The notes beneath the pieces were generated by a model. That model saw only the letters and a list, made by a program, of their open reading frames with translations, ran no database searches and was not told the origin of the DNA. The translations under genes and the position numbers were made by a program. Positions 1-7,726 of a DNA stretch of 16,307 bases are shown here, in pieces; the first letter of the stretch is position 1; each line of letters begins with the position of its first letter. This DNA comes from Gracilaria caudata (taxonomy: Eukaryota; Rhodophyta; Florideophyceae; Gracilariales; Gracilariaceae), in assembly GCA_030374735.1 (NCBI GenBank), contig JASCIV010000575.1, forward strand, positions 1-16,307, given 5' to 3'.

Positions 1-530
1 GGCCCCCCCCCTCCTGGGGCCCCCAGCAACAACACGCGCAGACTGTCGACGCGGAAAGCCGTGGCGGAGCGCGCCGCGGCGCAACACCTGAATCTGCATG
101 CTCGCGCGCTTCCGCACCGCACCGCGCGTGAGAGCGCGCGCATACAGCATGACAGCGGCACGCGCAGCGAGCGAACAGTGCACGAAGACGCGCGTCCAAT
201 GAGCGCCGCGCCGTTGACAAATTCGACAGCGCAAGTTTTTGGGCGCCGCGCCGCTCGCGTGCCACTGCACGCTGCGTGCACTTCAGGCGCCCAACCGTCG
301 CGCCAAAGCGCCCACGCCAACTGCTTACCCAAGTGTGCGCCTTACTGCTACGCTTTCCACGACCACCCTCTCGCGCCCGTTTCTCCGCCAGCTCCCCCCG
401 TCCCTTTGTAAACCTCGCGTTGTGAACTTGCTTCCCGCGAGCTTTGTTGACACCCTATCTCACCTTTCTCGTCCCCCACCGCTCCATCCCCCCCGATCGC
501 ACGTACCACGCGCCCGAAGTCATCGAGAAA
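1..530. promoter_or_regulatory. GC/CpG-rich upstream region of the 531-1982 gene
   Basis: This stretch is very rich in CGCG and contains no convincing gene; frames open across it depend on non-ATG starts and look like composition artefacts. It begins with a C-run followed by a 13-nt perfect inverted repeat at 14-26 (CTGGGG-C-CCCCAG). Two E2F/DP-like elements are visible: GCGCCAAA at 300-307 (TTTGGCGC on the other strand) and TTCCCGCG at about 433-440. The last 150 bases become pyrimidine-rich (C/T runs), as expected just upstream of a start codon. I infer a promoter and 5' UTR; no TATA box is evident. Confidence 0.5.
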
Positions 531-1982
531 ATGCGCTCGCCGCCACCGCCGCCTGCGTTGCAAAACGTCCTCGTCAACCGCCCCGGCGCCAGTGGCGTCG
601 TCGCGCGTCGCGATAACCTGCTCTCCGCCGCCGTGTTCGCCGTAGAAGATGCTCACGACCCGCGCGCCTCGCGCTCGCGCTCCGTCTTCGCGCGCATGCA
701 GCGCAAGATGAGTCGTCTCAGCGACTCGCTTCTTCGTCGCGGTCGCGCCGAGAAGAGAAACGCTCGACAGCTCGTGTCGGCGCACCACGTGGCCTTCGAC
801 AGAAACGGTCGGGCGTCGCCCGCCCCTCAGCCGCCTCTACCGCCCGCCCCGTCTTCTAATGTATCCGACGCGCTTGCCAGTCAGGTGCTCCTGCACCGCG
901 AGCGCATCCTTCGCATGGAACGCCAGAATCGCGAAAAACGGCTTGCCGAGTTGGGCTTTGATGATATCGATGAAGATGTCGACGACGATGAGCTTGGCGT
1001 GTCGTCTATGAGGGAGCCCACTAGCAGGAGAGTGCGTCAGGTTGGAGCTCGCGAAGACGATGACACCTTGCTCATGTTGCCTCGAATTACATCCGTTTCA
1101 TTCTCCACCGGTGGCGAGTCCGTACCGAATGACACTGCAAAGGTGCGTCAGTTACCCAGAGTGTCAGGCCTCATGCCCACTCGTGCCTCTCCCAGGCATC
1201 CTTCATCACCCATCGCATCGGCGAGCCCTGTGTCGTCCACAGCCAGGTCGGCGAGCACTGCCAGTAGTGGTCGTCGAACGCTTGAGCGACAACACGTAAT
1301 CGATCGTCGCGAATCTGCTGCTCGTAACACCGGTTCTTCGCGGAATGCTATGTACCGTTTACCAACAGCGTTATTTGACAGAGATGTGGAAAAGGAAATG
1401 GAGACCGCCATTGTGGAAGTGGCCTCTGACGGCGAATCAGACAGTAGCTCCGACTCTCAGCTTCGAAGAGCACGAGAGAGAAAGATTCCCGGTTTCAGCT
1501 TTGATGTGAGTAACGGCAGAGTAATGTCCGATGTTCACCATGAGATGCGCATCCCTCGCCCTCAAGCATTTGTTCGACGTGCTAACTCTTCGCTATATAC
1601 GCCTAACAATGATAGTGACGAAGAAGTGGCTGCGCAAATCAGAGGTACGGACACTGTGGAACAAAATGAAGCGCAATCAAGCTTTACGCAGGACGAAAAA
1701 AAAAAGTCCTTCGCCAGGAGTTGTGAAATGTTTGAAGACGATTACCTGAGCTTTCAAGGCTTTCGGTCGAGCTCGTCGGAGCGACCACAACATCATCAAA
1801 GCATGAGTTCATTGCTTCGATCCAAACGTATATCTTCCGTGACTGACTCGCCCTCCGACGATTCGGACGAATCAGCGAATCGAAACTCTGGCTTGCGACA
1901 AGGAAGAAGAAAGAACCTGCTGTTTGGCTCTCGAAGTCGGCGCAGACGTCATTCCATGTCTGCTGCGCGCATGGCAGAGTAA
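531..1982 (+). CDS. Intrinsically disordered nuclear-type protein of unknown function, 483 aa
   Basis: No family recognised. The ATG at 531 has a good context (gagaaaATGc); the frame is open further upstream but only from a TTG, so 531 is preferred. The N-terminus has a proline run, followed by a basic Arg/Ser segment (about 40-75), a short charged helix likely to be coiled-coil-like (about 115-140) and an acidic patch at about 144-154. Long Ser/Arg/Pro-rich disordered regions with acidic Ser clusters follow, such as repeated SD/SE motifs that could be kinase targets. The C-terminus carries two basic clusters (RQGRRK and SRSRRRRHS) that resemble a bipartite nuclear localisation signal. The coding sequence contains an A10 run at 1696-1705. 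GC and CpG are higher in the first third than later. E2F-like sites upstream hint at cell-cycle control, an inference only. It converges on the reductase gene. Confidence 0.8.
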   Translation: MRSPPPPPALQNVLVNRPGASGVVARRDNLLSAAVFAVEDAHDPRASRSRSVFARMQRKMSRLSDSLLRRGRAEKRNARQLVSAHHVAFDRNGRASPAPQPPLPPAPSSNVSDALASQVLLHRERILRMERQNREKRLAELGFDDIDEDVDDDELGVSSMREPTSRRVRQVGAREDDDTLLMLPRITSVSFSTGGESVPNDTAKVRQLPRVSGLMPTRASPRHPSSPIASASPVSSTARSASTASSGRRTLERQHVIDRRESAARNTGSSRNAMYRLPTALFDRDVEKEMETAIVEVASDGESDSSSDSQLRRARERKIPGFSFDVSNGRVMSDVHHEMRIPRPQAFVRRANSSLYTPNNDSDEEVAAQIRGTDTVEQNEAQSSFTQDEKKKSFARSCEMFEDDYLSFQGFRSSSSERPQHHQSMSSLLRSKRISSVTDSPSDDSDESANRNSGLRQGRRKNLLFGSRSRRRRHSMSAARMAE

Positions 1983-2346
1983 GAGACAAACGCACGTGAA
2001 TAGTTGTATTTGAAGAATGTACTGGAAATGCTTTTAAGTGTTGAGACGAAGACACGCGACAAGCTTGCAAGCAGAAAGTTGTTTAGAGAAGGGGGCTTAT
2101 TAGCGTTAGGGGCAGAAGGCTGAATGTCGCTATTTTCGTTCCGACATAACCTTCGGTGTAAATTGTGTCAAAGACGCTTGCTGTATCATCTGTCTAAGCT
2201 ATTGGCCCAATTGTGCTTGATGGCGCGCTCCGGTATCGTGGATCGCGGACGGCGCGCTGTTTGTCCACCGCGTCACGAGGCTCAGACTTTGAACCCTTGA
2301 GACGAAATCGCGTGCCTGCTTGGGCTCGCCCTCGCACTCGCGCTCG
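1983..2346. other. Convergent intergenic region, no gene seen
   Basis: These 364 bases lie between two 3' ends (the disordered-protein gene and the b5 reductase gene). Frames crossing it are antisense extensions of the reductase or depend on non-ATG starts. The part next to the reductase stop holds short imperfect GCGAG-type repeats (about 2310-2345). No terminator-like hairpin or canonical AATAAA was picked out. Confidence 0.5.
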
Positions 2347-3204
2347 TCAGAATTTGAACACCTGCGATTCCGAGTATCCTATCTCGCTGAGGATCGCCTT
2401 CATCGCCTTGTTCATCGGCGGAGGCCCGCACATGAGAACCATCTTGTCGCTGTCTGGCGCTCCGAACCGATCTTCAAGAATGTCCTTTGTGACGAAGCCG
2501 ACGCCGCCTTTCCATGTTGCTGGCGCTTTGTTGAGGACGTAGTACACTGAAAAACGCGGCTCTGTTTCGGCAATCTCGTCCAGCTCGTCACGTAACAGAA
2601 TGTCGGATTCGGTGACATTTGCAAACACAAGTGAGATTTGGGTGCGATCTGTTGGGTCGCTGAGAATGGCCTTGAAAACCTGCCACATTGGCGTGATGCC
2701 AGTACCACCGCACACCATATTGAGGCTTTTGCATGAGTTCTTGGCGTACGCGAACTTTCCGAGCGGACCGCGCACATCGATGGTCTGGCCGACGCGCAAG
2801 CTGTCCAGGTGACGGGACATGAGTCCATGAGGCTCCGGGTAGATCTTGACGAGCAGTTCAAAATAGCCCGCACAGTCTTGGGAAGAAATTGGAGTGTACG
2901 GTCGCCGCACCTCCTTTCCATCAACGTGCGCGCGAAGCGAGATGTGACGACCAAGAGGCAGACCCAGCTTGGCGTGTTCTGTGGGCAAAGCGAACCTAAA
3001 AATTCTGGTGTTATGTGAGACGTGACGCTTCTCGAGAAGTGGGTATGGTTCGAAAACAGTGGTGAGAGCACCAGAAGTACTGGTCGAGGCTGTCGCAAAG
3101 ACGATCTGCGTGACGCCGATCAGCAAAACGGCCAGACATGTTCCGGCGACGATGCCGGGGTTTTCACGCGCATAGGTGATCACTTGATCCACGATGCTCG
3201 ACAT
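2347..3204 (-). CDS. CBR1: NADH-cytochrome b5 reductase, membrane-anchored
   Basis: This is a flavoprotein that transfers electrons from NADH through FAD to cytochrome b5, supporting fatty-acid desaturation, sterol synthesis and related microsomal or outer-mitochondrial chemistry. The 285-aa length is typical of the family. An uncleaved N-terminal hydrophobic anchor is visible at about 19-37. It is followed by the FAD-binding motif RPYTPIS (101-107), the PHGLMSRHL/GQTIDVRGPLGKF region (about 125-151), the NAD-binding GGTGITPM motif (166-173), CGPPPM (259-264) and the family's terminal Phe. The ATG is unambiguous and gives a complete N-terminus. The gene is uninterrupted. It shares a roughly 600-bp divergent promoter with the 549-aa gene, with a C16/G16 tract about 70 bases upstream of its ATG. 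Identification is secure. The symbol is by family (CBR1/CYB5R); the exact paralogue and membrane are not determinable. Confidence 0.95.
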   Translation of the reverse strand: MSSIVDQVITYARENPGIVAGTCLAVLLIGVTQIVFATASTSTSGALTTVFEPYPLLEKRHVSHNTRIFRFALPTEHAKLGLPLGRHISLRAHVDGKEVRRPYTPISSQDCAGYFELLVKIYPEPHGLMSRHLDSLRVGQTIDVRGPLGKFAYAKNSCKSLNMVCGGTGITPMWQVFKAILSDPTDRTQISLVFANVTESDILLRDELDEIAETEPRFSVYYVLNKAPATWKGGVGFVTKDILEDRFGAPDSDKMVLMCGPPPMNKAMKAILSEIGYSESQVFKF

Positions 3205-3272
3205 GGCGAGGGAGATGTGGCGCCGGGGTCGGTCCGTGGGACGACGCTGCGACTGGACTCAGGCGTGAAGCA

Positions 3273-3288
3273 GGGGGGGGGGGGGGGG
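3273..3288. repeat. G16 homopolymer (C16 on the CBR1 strand)
   Basis: Sixteen consecutive G on the plus strand, 69-84 bases upstream of the CBR1 start and so probably in its promoter or 5' UTR as a C-tract. Such a run can form a G-quadruplex. It is also prone to length error in assembly and to polymorphism. Confidence 0.9.
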
Positions 3289-3420
3289 AACTCCCTATGT
3301 TCCGTGGGCGGAAGACGCGTGGCACCGTCGCCGGTTAAAGGACGAAGCGCCCGAGAATAGCGAGTCTCGAGTGCGGCAGCGAAACGCAACGCGTCTGGTG
3401 GCACGCACGCAGCAGTTGCG

Positions 3421-3430
3421 TTGGCGCCAA
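3421..3430. promoter_or_regulatory. E2F/DP-like palindromic site
   Basis: TTGGCGCCAA is a perfect palindrome that contains the E2F core GGCGCC flanked by TT/AA. It sits in the divergent CBR1/549-aa promoter, about 215 bases from one ATG and 380 from the other. Similar sites occur at 300-307 and 10353-10360. Function is inferred from the motif only. Confidence 0.35.
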
Positions 3431-3519
3431 GTTTTTATTTGAAAATACCACGCGACGTGCTATGATTGAGATGTACGCGCGCAGCTCGTACCGTCGTACC
3501 CGTGCCCCGAAGGCATTGG

Positions 3520-3760
3520 GTAAGTCTTCGACCCTCCGTTTCTTCGCCTCTTTTGCATCGGCTGCATCGCCACGGACAAACTGCCATTGCGCTCAGTCAA
3601 ATGGAGGACGTGTCGCGCGTGCGACGCGCTCGCGGCGGCCCCCAGAGCGTTCTCTGCCGCCGTATTTAACCGGGACGGCGTCGTCTTCTCTCGCGCCAAG
3701 TGCGTCTCTTTTATCACCCCCATCGCACTCTTTTCTGTCTACACCTGTACCCTTCGTAGC
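3520..3760 (+). other. Candidate 5' UTR intron of the 549-aa gene
   Basis: A full-consensus donor G|GTAAGT begins at 3520. A pyrimidine-rich stretch, with several CT/TTT runs from about 3705, ends in CCCTTCGTAG at 3760, 52 bases before the 549-aa ATG. Removing 3520-3760 leaves the short frame from 3462 as a uORF that stops almost at once in the second exon, so the main ORF is unaffected. Acceptors at 3765 or 3771 would instead join the 3462 ATG in frame to the main ORF and add an N-terminal extension. This is unproven without RNA. Confidence 0.3.
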
Positions 3761-3812
3761 TTGAGCTCAAGCTCTTTGTGGCACCTCCAATATTTATTCT
3801 TTCCCTTTCGCA

Positions 3813-5462
3813 ATGCCTGAACTATCTGAAATTCCTCGACTCGGCTTCTACAAGCGTCCGCTATGCCGTCGATGCGCCCATGGCGGCCTACCGCACTCTT
3901 GCTGTTACGGGGTGGTAATGACGCGCCCCGTCACACCGCGCCCAAATATCATAGTCCACCGCACAAGCTGTAGACCGGAATCGTACATCCCTCCTCATCC
4001 CTCCTACCATAATGCCCTGGAGCGAACCCTCATCGTCATTACCGAAATGTTCGCGCTGTACAACATGTACTACGGCATGGCCGTTTTGGACTTGCAAAAG
4101 AGCGGCTTATACGCCATGCATTCCGAGCTCGGTGTCACTGCAGGCTGGCCGTTGTTGGTGGAACGAGGCTTACTTCCCTTGATCATGACCACTGTTACTG
4201 CCTTGGAGGTGGTGGTCCACGACTTCCGCGTCGTCGAGCAATGTGGTCCCGACGACACCGCAGATTTCCTTGCTGGACAACTCGACTGGGAACCCGGCAC
4301 GTTAACCGTTGTCGTCACGCTAATTAAGCTCATCAACCACGCTCCGACAGACGAAGACTTGAGATCTACGCTGGAGTTTGCCGTCAACAAATGGCTGAAG
4401 TACAGGTTCCGTCACTCGCCCGAATTGGATAGAGTGTTACGCATTGAGGTCGATCGCGTGGTGAACATCATAAAGGGTTGCGATATGCCCGTCCTGCATT
4501 ATCTCGACGTTCGTGACAGCGTCCGTCGAGACCTCGGTGTAAACGAGCTCGATCTCATCGCAATCGCAATCCAGGCCGCAGCAGAAGCAGGCTATGAATC
4601 TGTCGGCGACAAGTGGATTCGAGAAGTCACCGTGCAGTTGTCTAACGTTGGCAGGGGTATCCTCATCACGCCCACCCCTACCCCGCGTGGCATCCTGCTG
4701 GGTTTCATCGGACGCATGGTTGTAGTCAACGGAACTTCAATACATGGCCTTCCGACTGGCGATCGATGGTTCGCCGAGACAGACGCTGAATATTGCACTG
4801 ATGCTCAGTCGCGTTTGAGTCTGTTGACCGAATTTCGATGCAGTGAACCTCACATGATTCGGCGACCAGTGCTCAAACACTCGATTCGGGAAGTCCCTCG
4901 ATGGATGACGAAGTTTCTTGAAACGCTTGTTCGAGGGGAACACGAAGCCGCAAACAGAGCCTATGCGGAACTGTTGGCTGTGAAGAATTCCAGTGTTTCG
5001 CCAGACGGCCGGGAGAGCGCAACCGTGTTCACACGGTTCCTCGACAGAGTAGCAGATGACGAGGGTCATGGGAGGTCCTCCATGCTTCGTAGGTATGTGT
5101 CGATGAGATCGATGGTGCGAATGGCCGTTCACGCACAGAATGCGAAGGAGTTCAACTTGTTGTTGGCACGAAGAATCATCGGCACGTTTGAGGTAGACCG
5201 ACTGGGTATTCGTGGTAGAACATGGGAGATGACACTTGATAGGGATGAAGTTGGCCTTATTACGTCTGAAATTTCCGGGACAGAGGTGCCTTCAGACCTT
5301 ATCGACGTCATCTTGAAAACGGTTCACGATACACAACCGCAAGACAACCTACAAGCCGTTCCTAGCGGTAGTGGTATGGTGTATATGTGGCCGATAACCC
5401 GTGTAGACCGGGGGGCACACGCCGCCTGGCGCAGGAGCTCTGATTTTAGCCATTCGTTCTAG
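3813..5462 (+). CDS. Hypothetical protein, 549 aa, no recognised family
   Basis: The ATG at 3813 follows a pyrimidine-rich leader, and the frame is closed by TGA at 3762-3764. I do not recognise a domain. The N-terminus is Cys-rich, with CRRC at about 18-21 and a CC pair near 30. A mixed hydrophobic/helical region follows (about 70-150, including a Met/Tyr-rich segment and a run around LPLIMTTVTALEVVV). The middle is a charged helical region with regular acidic/basic spacing (about 170-270), and the C-terminal half is mostly helical and soluble-looking. There is no signal peptide and no clear transmembrane helix, although the 110-145 stretch is hydrophobic enough to test. Composition is even along the protein and there are no low-complexity blocks, which supports a real folded protein. 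It is divergent from CBR1 and convergent with NELF-C/D. The coding call is good; the function is unknown. Confidence 0.8.
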   Translation: MPELSEIPRLGFYKRPLCRRCAHGGLPHSCCYGVVMTRPVTPRPNIIVHRTSCRPESYIPPHPSYHNALERTLIVITEMFALYNMYYGMAVLDLQKSGLYAMHSELGVTAGWPLLVERGLLPLIMTTVTALEVVVHDFRVVEQCGPDDTADFLAGQLDWEPGTLTVVVTLIKLINHAPTDEDLRSTLEFAVNKWLKYRFRHSPELDRVLRIEVDRVVNIIKGCDMPVLHYLDVRDSVRRDLGVNELDLIAIAIQAAAEAGYESVGDKWIREVTVQLSNVGRGILITPTPTPRGILLGFIGRMVVVNGTSIHGLPTGDRWFAETDAEYCTDAQSRLSLLTEFRCSEPHMIRRPVLKHSIREVPRWMTKFLETLVRGEHEAANRAYAELLAVKNSSVSPDGRESATVFTRFLDRVADDEGHGRSSMLRRYVSMRSMVRMAVHAQNAKEFNLLLARRIIGTFEVDRLGIRGRTWEMTLDRDEVGLITSEISGTEVPSDLIDVILKTVHDTQPQDNLQAVPSGSGMVYMWPITRVDRGAHAAWRRSSDFSHSF

Positions 5463-5902
5463 TTCACCAGCGCAGTAAACTCTTGACTTTCGGCCTATTA
5501 AATGGCGGTTGATCACATCGTGCCTTGTATCACAGTTGTGCTAGCAATACCGTCACTGTTCTCTTCTCATGATCGATTTTTCTTGTCACTCATCGCAAGT
5601 AAGAAACAAGCCCCACAACCGAGTGCCCTGTGCTCTGGATTGCTTGTTCGTGGGGGTCGATGGCTGCGCAATGGCAGGCATTGTGTCTCCCTTTCGTCAC
5701 CCCTTCCATTAATGTCGCTGGGCATAATAACGTCATGATCGTCATTCGCTTACGAACTGCAGCATAACCGTAGAAACTTACGCGGAAACGCACAGGTTTT
5801 TCATTCAACGTAATGCGAAGTTGTCTAAGTGGCAACACAGAGACGCACACAAATGTACCGTGCCCGATCCGATGGGCACACATGGGGGTAGCAAGAGCGA
5901 AA
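5463..5902. other. Convergent intergenic region with one small hairpin
   Basis: These 440 bases separate the 3' ends of the 549-aa and NELF-C/D genes. I see no gene in them; the open frames are short. A perfect 6-bp hairpin (GTGCCC, 8-nt loop, GGGCAC) lies at 5860-5879, beginning 24 bases beyond the NELF-C/D stop on its strand and therefore probably in its 3' UTR. Confidence 0.5.
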
Positions 5903-7726
5903 TTAACTCGATCGAAGAGCAAGTTGCAACCGATTCACGCGTCGCTTTGTCTCTTCATCAAGAGCCGAATTCACTCGATTATGTTGCACCAATCGCGCAA
6001 ATTTCTCTTCGAGTTCCATGCTGAACGGTAGTGAAATTGTGTCAAGCAGTCCAGATACAAATCGCCTCAGGTGAGCCATATCAACTCTTTCATCATCTGC
6101 CCATTTGCCAAAGAAAGCATCTACAACCTCAGGAGCCATTTGTATACGAGCTAAAGAAATTATGTATTTGACATACATATCTCGCATGTCTTCAATTTCT
6201 GTGATGTCCAGTCCGTCATAGTCCCTGACAAAGGCTTCGTGCACGGCGTCCAAGATCTTTGGGCGGAGTTGAATGTGGGTTTCCGCTACAGCCTGAAGGA
6301 AGGCCAAGTGTTTCGGTGCTGTAACAATTAACGCTCGAGCGTCTGAACTCCCTTTCAAACCTTCACATGCCCACATGTACACGCCGTATGCCATTAAAGG
6401 ATTCTTGACAGAATCAATTAATGTCTGTGCAATGCCTCGTTTCATCTTGAACCAAGGCGTTCCTGGAGGGCAGGCTTCACAAGCAGCAACCACGATGTTG
6501 ATTCTCTCTGTGCCTGACTTTAGACTATTCCTGAAGCTTTCTCTTAACGAAGGGTTGTCTAGTACTCCTCGGATATCCTGTCCGGGCATGGTCCTGAACA
6601 TTTCTATGTACGTTAACAGTAACACTAGACATTTTCTCTTGCCAATATCCGGTACGTTGCCTGCGGTATACGAACGATGGTAATGACTAAAGATAGCGTC
6701 CATTATGCCCTCAGCAATCTCCATATGGCAGAGAAGCTCTATACAAAACGCTTTTTCTGTGACAGAAAACTGAAAAGTTGTGTCCATTACCGAATCCCCA
6801 TCCGTGTTCACATCTGACATCCCGATATCCCCAAGAAGAAACCCATAAACGCCGTTAAGAGTTTCTATTTCCTTTTCAAATGATCTAGTCGCTCCCCCAC
6901 TTCCTAGAATATTTACTAGTGCGTCAACGAGACTTCGGTTTACGGTGGCTCCTGCTACAGCAGCATCGATCATCGCAAACAATCGAAATATCTCATGCTG
7001 TTTCTCTTCCTTTTTAGCCACTGATGTCGATGCAGTGGCCTTCTCGACTACGGCCTTCCTCACTTCTTCTCCCACTCTCTTATAAAGACCTCTAGTCAGC
7101 GGTTGCTTGGCACGCCGAGACATGCAGCACAGAAAACGACTGCCAACGATGAGTGTATGTTCATCATAAGAACACAAAGCTGTAACTTTCGTGAACAGGG
7201 CTTGTAGAGAAACATCATTCTGGCCAGCAGAGGAGTCAAAGAATATTGAAAACTGCTCTTCCAAGGCCTTCACAAACACTTGCTCAGATATCACGGTGTC
7301 TAGACTTAGATCTGCGTCCTTCAGCCTCTTTTCGCGCATGAGCATATCGTAAAGAAGGCTCTTCTTGTGACGAGAAGCCATGTCGCTCATGACTGGGCTC
7401 CATCTGTCAGAAGATACCACAGTAGCAAGAAATTCCTTCGCGTTGGGCTTAGCTAGGGAGTCGTCCAACTTTGGAATAATGTTCGCCTCATTGGACGTAA
7501 TGACGGTTTGAAATGCCTTCTCAATAACTTCAGTCCCATTTCCGTACGAATCAATCCATTCGACAAGAAGTCGAAGCATGTCAGGAAGCCCATCATAGCT
7601 TTGGGACAGAGCTTCGCACGCCTCTGTTAGGTCTCCGCCAGCATTTGCAAATAACCTTAGCTTGTCTACGATACCTTCATCCAATATGGCATCTACCTTC
7701 TCAAAGACCTTAAGTGAGGTACTCAT
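5903..7726 (-). CDS. NELFCD: Negative elongation factor subunit C/D (TH1-like)
   Basis: NELF-C/D is a structural subunit of the NELF complex, which with DSIF holds RNA polymerase II in promoter-proximal pausing. The 607-aa length is close to the animal protein (about 580-590 aa). Recalled family landmarks align across the whole length. The N-terminal helical region contains RLFANAGGD (24-32) and LLVEWI (53-58), like the family's YFQAGG and LLAEWL. A DEHT segment lies at 188-191. NPLMAYGVYMWA (442-453) matches the FPVVAMGVLKW region. LRPKILDAVHEAFV (487-500) and FVSGLLDTISLPFS (556-569) match the C-terminal LHPQVLQLLVKLF and FVTEVLDVIAPPYT segments. The protein is all helical with no zinc finger or membrane segment. 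The ATG at 7726 is clear and the gene is uninterrupted. It shares a 556-bp divergent promoter with eL37. The call rests on family memory, not a search. An alternative would be another helical-repeat protein, which I consider unlikely. Confidence 0.85.
   Translation of the reverse strand: MSTSLKVFEKVDAILDEGIVDKLRLFANAGGDLTEACEALSQSYDGLPDMLRLLVEWIDSYGNGTEVIEKAFQTVITSNEANIIPKLDDSLAKPNAKEFLATVVSSDRWSPVMSDMASRHKKSLLYDMLMREKRLKDADLSLDTVISEQVFVKALEEQFSIFFDSSAGQNDVSLQALFTKVTALCSYDEHTLIVGSRFLCCMSRRAKQPLTRGLYKRVGEEVRKAVVEKATASTSVAKKEEKQHEIFRLFAMIDAAVAGATVNRSLVDALVNILGSGGATRSFEKEIETLNGVYGFLLGDIGMSDVNTDGDSVMDTTFQFSVTEKAFCIELLCHMEIAEGIMDAIFSHYHRSYTAGNVPDIGKRKCLVLLLTYIEMFRTMPGQDIRGVLDNPSLRESFRNSLKSGTERINIVVAACEACPPGTPWFKMKRGIAQTLIDSVKNPLMAYGVYMWACEGLKGSSDARALIVTAPKHLAFLQAVAETHIQLRPKILDAVHEAFVRDYDGLDITEIEDMRDMYVKYIISLARIQMAPEVVDAFFGKWADDERVDMAHLRRFVSGLLDTISLPFSMELEEKFARLVQHNRVNSALDEETKRRVNRLQLALRSS

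Larger units (their letters stand above)
3205..3812. promoter_or_regulatory. Divergent promoter region between CBR1 and the 549-aa gene
   Basis: This 608-bp region holds 5' ends on both sides. It contains a run of 16 G at 3273-3288, a perfect 10-bp palindrome TTGGCGCCAA at 3421-3430 that matches an E2F/DP-type site, and a related GCGCCAA at 3693-3699. ATGs at 3462 and 3474 open a 100-codon frame to 3764, and the ATG at 3601 opens a 22-codon frame. These would be upstream ORFs if transcription starts early. A consensus donor GTAAGT at 3520-3525 and a pyrimidine-rich acceptor ending at 3760 could make a 5' UTR intron (separate entry). No further gene is convincing. Confidence 0.5.

Noticed and set aside
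61..411. Long open frames in the GC-rich first 600 bases.
   Set aside because: They begin at GTG or lack plausible starts, are Arg/Ala/Pro-rich in every frame and reflect CpG-rich composition.
3462..3764. A 100-aa Ser/Pro/Arg-rich ORF upstream of the 549-aa gene as an independent protein.
   Set aside because: It spans a consensus donor and a pyrimidine-rich acceptor and shows only composition bias. Better treated as leader DNA with uORFs.
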